9,948 bases of DNA from Thermodesulfobacteriota bacterium. Lineage in GTDB: Bacteria > Desulfobacterota > DSM-4660 > Desulfatiglandales > Desulfatiglandaceae. The stretch lies in the NCBI GenBank assembly GCA_028278625.1, contig JANQDY010000244.1, forward strand, positions 1-9,948, read 5' to 3'. The position numbers and the translations under genes were made by a program. Shown piece after piece: positions 7,403-9,948 of the stretch. The stretch's first letter is position 1; every line of letters begins with the position of its first letter. A model generated the notes under the pieces. That model had not been told where the DNA came from. It made no database searches and worked only from the letters and a program-made list of their open reading frames with translations.

Positions 7403-7861
7403 CTAATCTGCATTCGGGACCACCAGTACGGGGCACGGCGCATGACCGATCACATTCTGGGCGACACTGCCCAGAAGGACCCGCTTGATACCTGTCCGGC
7501 CGTGGGTTCCCATGACAATGAGGTCAATGTCTCTTTCATTTGCCTCCCGCACAATGAATTCATAGGGCTTGCCTCCCATATGAACGATGGTCTCGCACGG
7601 GATACCGGCCTTATCGACCTTTTGCTTTGCGTTGTCAAGATGCTCCCTGACCTCTTTGGACATTTTTTCCACCAGGGTCGGGGCGACTTCCATCTGTTCC
7701 GGGTAGAGATCGATAACGCTGACCAGGAAAATTTGACTGTTACAAATTCCCCCCAGACTGATGGCCTGATCCACGGCGGCGTCACTAAAGACGGAGCCGT
7801 CAACGGCCACCAGTATGCGTTCGCCCCGGGTTAGGGGGCATGCAAAGCTAGACTGTACCAT
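7403..7861 (-). CDS. Universal stress protein (UspA family)
   Basis: The 152-residue protein is a single Usp domain, the usual size for the family, and has the full ATP-binding signature. ILVAVDGS at 16-23 carries the adenine-contacting Asp21. MGTHGRTG at 117-124 is followed by GS at 131-132, giving the G-2x-G-9x-G-S pattern of ATP-binding members. The chain ends CPVLVVPNAD. Family members are cytoplasmic dimers that bind ATP and modulate stress survival or transporter activity; the partner is unknown here. AGGAGG (7870-7875) lies 8 bases before the ATG, a very strong site. It is the last gene of the exporter operon, 43 bases after the small membrane protein. Usp genes paired with transporters often act as regulators of them; that is an inference in this case. 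Confidence 0.95.
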   Translation of the reverse strand: MVQSSFACPLTRGERILVAVDGSVFSDAAVDQAISLGGICNSQIFLVSVIDLYPEQMEVAPTLVEKMSKEVREHLDNAKQKVDKAGIPCETIVHMGGKPYEFIVREANERDIDLIVMGTHGRTGIKRVLLGSVAQNVIGHAPCPVLVVPNAD

Positions 7862-7875
7862 ATGTATGACCTCCT

Positions 7876-7897
7876 AAAAAATAAGCGCTTGTGAGCG
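7876..7897 (-). terminator. Weak hairpin plus T-run ahead of the stress-protein gene (possible attenuator)
   Basis: On the minus strand a 4-bp stem CGCT-CACA-AGCG (7897 to 7886) is followed by CTTATTTTTT. The T-run is good but the stem is short, so any termination should be partial. It would lower transcription of the stress protein relative to the two membrane-protein genes upstream. Confidence 0.25.
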
Positions 7898-7904
7898 ACT
7901 TTGT

Positions 7905-8333
7905 TTAATGTGCTGCCCCGAATCCTATCATCGCCACGGCCACCATTGCTGCCACCCACAAGGCCAGGCATACATAAAGGTATGTCTTCTCAGCGGCATA
8001 TGCAACGGCTGCGGCGATCAAGGCCCATAAGGCCACGCTGCATCCCAGCGCCAACCCCAATTGGGTGAAGCCGTCGCCATAGGTGAAATGCTTGAGATAG
8101 AAGTGGCCGCCGGGAAATCCGGCGCCGGCCTCCTGCCATATGGTTTGAGCGTCCTTGCCTTGGAAGATGGCGTTGAACAGCTTGTATGGATCGAGGACGT
8201 TGTTGTCCGGGAAAGCCACGGATAAGACCGGGCCGATCATGCAGATGATGGCTGAAGCGATGGTAACCCAATACACAATCGCACCGTAATTGAGGTTTGC
8301 TTGCGGCAGTTTGGGGATATTGTCAGTATTCAT
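7905..8333 (-). CDS. Small three-helix membrane protein, partner of the TauE/SafE exporter
   Basis: The 142-residue product has three hydrophobic helices at about 17-41, 88-113 and 116-139. Between the first and second is a 45-residue loop with FPDNN, a DPYKLFNAIFQGKDAQTIW stretch, and a Gly- and His-containing segment (GAGFPGGHFYLKHF). I do not recognise the family by name. Its size, helix layout and position beside a TauE/SafE gene recall the DUF1634 proteins that accompany such exporters, but the match is only suggestive. The frame is open further upstream to 8396, but the start at 8333 is chosen because GGAGG lies 7 bases before it. The exporter gene stops only 13 bases upstream, so the two are cotranscribed and probably produced together. 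A subunit or accessory role in transport is the natural inference. Confidence 0.88.
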   Translation of the reverse strand: MNTDNIPKLPQANLNYGAIVYWVTIASAIICMIGPVLSVAFPDNNVLDPYKLFNAIFQGKDAQTIWQEAGAGFPGGHFYLKHFTYGDGFTQLGLALGCSVALWALIAAAVAYAAEKTYLYVCLALWVAAMVAVAMIGFGAAH

Positions 8334-8340
8334 GTCATCA

Positions 8341-8345
8341 CCTCC
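8341..8345 (-). promoter_or_regulatory. Shine-Dalgarno site that fixes the small membrane protein start
   Basis: GGAGG, within GGAGGTGATGAC on the minus strand, lies 7 bases before the ATG at 8333. It sits in the short gap after the exporter stop codon (8347-8349). Starting instead at the upstream ATG (8396) would add 21 hydrophilic residues overlapping the exporter gene by 50 bases, with no comparable site. Confidence 0.85.
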
Positions 8346-8346
8346 A

Positions 8347-9441
8347 TTATGATTCTGATCGGGTAAATTTGATGATGGATCGTGTGACGGCCCCAAATAC
8401 GATCACGAACACGATGCCATCGATCCATACCGGAAGCTGTCCGATAACGCCAAGCATTCCAAGACCTTTTTTCAGCAGCGCATAGCACGAAAAGATCATA
8501 AAGCCGATCAGCAGAAAGCGCACGAAGCCCGCTTTCACACGGATAAGAATCAAGGCGCCCAACAGTCCCCCAAGGACCTGTCCCACCAGCCAGGGTGCGA
8601 CAAAAACGGGGATGATGGCACCCATGAGCAGGTAAGGCCACACCGCCACACAGTCGCCCATACCCAGGAGCACGCCGCTGTTGGCTGCAGCCACCTTGAG
8701 GGGCACGGCCATGATTACGTTTTGGGCGGGAACGATGGCCCAGCCTGCGCCCAGGCCGAAGAAGCCGGAGAGAAGTCCAACGCCGACAATAGCCAAAAGA
8801 ATCCAGCCTGCACGGGTCAAGGGATAATCGATAACCTTGTTCAGAGAAAACTCGAAGTAGGGTTGGGTAAGCTTGAGACGTTTGGTAAACCCGTCCACCT
8901 TTTTGACCTCGGGCCACTCAATTTTCTTGCCGCCCACCAGAAAATAGACCGCCAAAGCGGCCAGAATAAGCCCCAGAACAAGGCGAACTAAGCCCTCCCC
9001 GGTTTCGCCCATGTGTTGGGCCACGTAAATGGCCCCTTGGGCACCTGTAAAGGCCCCGACGCCGTATGCGGCTGCACAGAAGATGCAGATCCTCAGGTTG
9101 GCCAGTCCCCCTTTCATGAACGGACCGGTTGACACCAGCCCGCTGAACATGGCGACGATCAGCCCGGTTGCCCGGACGATCAGGCTGTCCACGGGCGTGA
9201 AAGCCAGCATAAAGGGGGTAAACAGCACACCGCCCCCGATTCCCCCGATTACGGCTACCATAGCGATGGCAAAGCTGAGGAAAAAGAATCCAAACAGCCA
9301 TCCCCATATGGCCCCGCCGGACATGGCACCAGGCTCAGTTTCGGCACTCCCAGTGATCAGGGCAAGTGCGATGTATGAAATAATGAGCACGGCCAGCATT
9401 ACGTTCACTTCCAGCCATGGAGATTTTAACAATTTACCCAT
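8347..9441 (-). CDS. TauE/SafE family sulfite/sulfonate-type exporter
   Basis: The 364-residue inner-membrane protein has the two-half architecture of the TauE/SafE family, which exports sulfite, sulfoacetate or related anions. The first family motif is GGIGGGVLFTPFML (66-79). The second is GFFGLGAGWAIVPAQ (226-240). About eight to nine hydrophobic helices are visible: 12-30, 46-65, 87-105, 117-140, 150-170, 211-232, 255-285, 287-302 and 306-350, the last stretch holding more than one. A charged cytosolic loop (171-210, with KKIEWPEVKK) joins the halves. It is longer than the roughly 250-residue minimal members, because of an N-terminal extra helix and this loop. AAGGAG (9448-9453) lies 6 bases before the ATG. 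In a sulfate reducer it could export sulfite or take up a sulfur-containing anion; the substrate cannot be read from sequence. It heads the operon with the small membrane protein and the stress protein. Confidence 0.94.
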   Translation of the reverse strand: MGKLLKSPWLEVNVMLAVLIISYIALALITGSAETEPGAMSGGAIWGWLFGFFFLSFAIAMVAVIGGIGGGVLFTPFMLAFTPVDSLIVRATGLIVAMFSGLVSTGPFMKGGLANLRICIFCAAAYGVGAFTGAQGAIYVAQHMGETGEGLVRLVLGLILAALAVYFLVGGKKIEWPEVKKVDGFTKRLKLTQPYFEFSLNKVIDYPLTRAGWILLAIVGVGLLSGFFGLGAGWAIVPAQNVIMAVPLKVAAANSGVLLGMGDCVAVWPYLLMGAIIPVFVAPWLVGQVLGGLLGALILIRVKAGFVRFLLIGFMIFSCYALLKKGLGMLGVIGQLPVWIDGIVFVIVFGAVTRSIIKFTRSES

Positions 9442-9550
9442 TTGTTACTCCTTTCTTTTTTTGGAGCAAGGTCCACTAACATATACGGTGCTTCTTGTCA
9501 AATAATTTCAAATCACATAACTTCCTGAAAATGTGTAATATATTCTAATT

Positions 9551-9682
9551 TTAAAAGAGTGTAGATATCTTATTACGCGCCTCCTCCAGTGCAAGCACTG
9601 TTTGGTAGATCGTTGCATGGTCCGGGACGATGGCATACTCTTCGAGACGTACCATAGAGATCTTTTGTCATTTAAACTTCAA
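9551..9682 (-). pseudogene. Decayed CBS-domain gene fragment
   Basis: A reading frame begins at TTG (9680-9682) with AAGGAAGGTG 5 bases upstream. It encodes MKFK, meets TGA at codon 5 (9668-9670), then continues in frame to a TAA at 9551-9553. The peptide after the TGA (LEEYAIVPDHATIYQTVLAL and flanks) resembles the opening of CBS-domain proteins common in Desulfobacterota, typically of the form D-L-M-x-P-L-E-E-Y-A-T-V followed by ATLYEAVLALE. The homology is from memory of the family, not from a search. Only 43 codons remain, about half of one CBS domain, and I find no continuation in other frames downstream. CBS proteins bind adenine nucleotides and often sit beside TauE/SafE and Usp genes, so the position fits. 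Alternatives are a short translated leader from the ATG at 9655, or a TGA sequencing error; the truncation would remain in either case. Confidence 0.6.
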
Positions 9683-9723
9683 AGATTCACCTTCCTTGAA
9701 TATGGGGTACAATTAGCTGGCGG

Positions 9724-9752
9724 ATCTTAAAGATTCCTTATTTCAAAGTCAA
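9724..9752 (-). promoter_or_regulatory. Sigma70-type promoter with a palindrome over the -10 box
   Basis: TTGACT (9752 to 9747) and TAAGAT (9729 to 9724) are spaced by exactly 17 bases, matching consensus at 5 of 6 and 4 of 6 positions. The predicted transcript start is near 9717, about 20 bases before the Shine-Dalgarno site of the decayed CBS frame. An 11-base palindrome ATCTTAAAGAT (9724-9734) covers the -10 box and could be an operator. As no other good promoter precedes the exporter gene, this one may drive the exporter operon through a leader of about 275 bases. Confidence 0.55.
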
Positions 9753-9850
9753 GGTTTTTGGTGCCCTAAAATGAATCTTTCAATCTGTTTTGGTCGGATA
9801 TTTCAAGGCACCATTTGAAAACCATTGAAAATTGAATTGGGAATGATTTA

Positions 9851-9870
9851 TGATGGTCTCGTAAAAAGTC
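9851..9870. repeat. Suspected dispersed intergenic repeat
   Basis: The sequence TGATGGTCTCGTAAAAAGTC matches my recollection of a short motif scattered through intergenic DNA of Desulfobacterota. Only one copy is present here, so the window itself does not prove repetition. A near-palindrome GAGCA-TT-TGCTC lies 25 bases on (9896-9907). Confidence 0.3.
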
Positions 9871-9948
9871 AGAACGCGGTCAAGCCGATATTATGAGCAT
9901 TTGCTCAAAACGGGTGCGGTACAGGGCGGCCATTTTTTTCACCTCACC

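Larger units (their letters stand above)
9442..9948. other. Upstream region of the exporter operon, no intact gene
   Basis: The 507 bases contain the decayed CBS-like frame (9551-9682), its promoter (9724-9752) and a sequence I suspect is a dispersed repeat (9851-9870). From 9442 to 9550 the DNA is AT-rich and non-coding. A TTGACA box lies there at 9496-9501, but no good -10 follows at 16-18 bases. From 9753 to 9850 I see only a widely spaced inverted pair, TGGTGCC (9759-9765) and GGCACCA (9807-9813). At the very edge a minus-strand frame of 22 codons ends at 9880 and runs off the window; it is too short to call. Confidence 0.6.

Noticed and set aside
7222..7488. 88-codon + strand frame in the gap between the operons
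   Set aside because: It overlaps the 3' end of the stress-protein gene, has no Shine-Dalgarno site and shows no recognisable protein features.
8330..8917. 195-codon minus-strand frame inside the exporter gene
   Set aside because: It overlaps the TauE/SafE frame throughout, and the peptide is rich in Arg, Gly and Cys with no family resemblance.
9473..9501. TTGACA box (9496-9501, minus strand) close to the exporter gene as its promoter
   Set aside because: The -35 box is perfect, but the sequence 17 bases on is TAGTGG, a poor -10, and shifts of one base do not help. The upstream promoter at 9724-9752 is better.
9029..9505. 158-codon + strand frame across the start of the exporter gene
   Set aside because: It is antisense to the exporter and its promoter region, has no ribosome site and no recognisable domain.
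9880..9948. Partial 22-codon minus-strand frame running off the window edge
   Set aside because: Too short to judge. It contains a GAGGTGA site 6 bases before an internal ATG, but it lies next to the suspected repeat and may be part of it.

Overview
The window looks like chromosomal DNA of a Desulfobacterota (former deltaproteobacterial) organism, probably related to the sulfate reducers. This is inferred from gene style and grouping: a giant TPR lipoprotein of the PEP-CTERM-associated (PrsT-like) type, a cytidylate-kinase-like/BON protein next to a hexapeptide-repeat protein, and a TauE/SafE exporter operon with a universal stress protein and a CBS-domain remnant. There is no rRNA, tRNA, CRISPR array, transposase or phage gene to fix the taxonomy. 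Composition is even and moderate in GC across the genes, and Shine-Dalgarno sites are strong.

Layout. Bases 1-296 are a leader with no gene. On the + strand follow a 923-residue TPR lipoprotein (297-3068) and, 11 bases later, an unrecognised exported and C-terminally membrane-anchored protein (3080-4033). These two converge, across only 18 bases, on a minus-strand operon read from 7138 down to 4052: a cytidylate-kinase-like protein with a C-terminal BON-like domain, a 473-residue left-handed beta-helix protein, and a secreted lytic transglycosylase with a SPOR-like tail. A second minus-strand operon runs from 9441 to 7403: a TauE/SafE sulfite/sulfonate-type exporter, a small three-helix membrane protein and a universal stress protein. 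The 264 bases between the two operons hold two possible RNA hairpins and no convincing gene.

Upstream of the exporter (9442-9948) there is no intact gene. The stretch does hold a good sigma70-type promoter (9724-9752), a Shine-Dalgarno site, a TTG start and a broken coding frame (9551-9682). Its peptide resembles the N-terminal part of a CBS domain, interrupted by a TGA at codon 5 and cut off after 43 codons. I read this as the remains of a CBS-domain gene whose promoter may now serve the exporter operon.

Functionally, the left half (TPR lipoprotein, anchored protein, transglycosylase) points to envelope and possibly exopolysaccharide work. The right half is an anion-exporter/stress module. 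I see no defence system, mobile island or clearly new system. The best leads are the decayed CBS gene with its surviving promoter, the small partner protein of the exporter, the odd topology of the 317-residue protein, and the kinase/beta-helix/transglycosylase operon.
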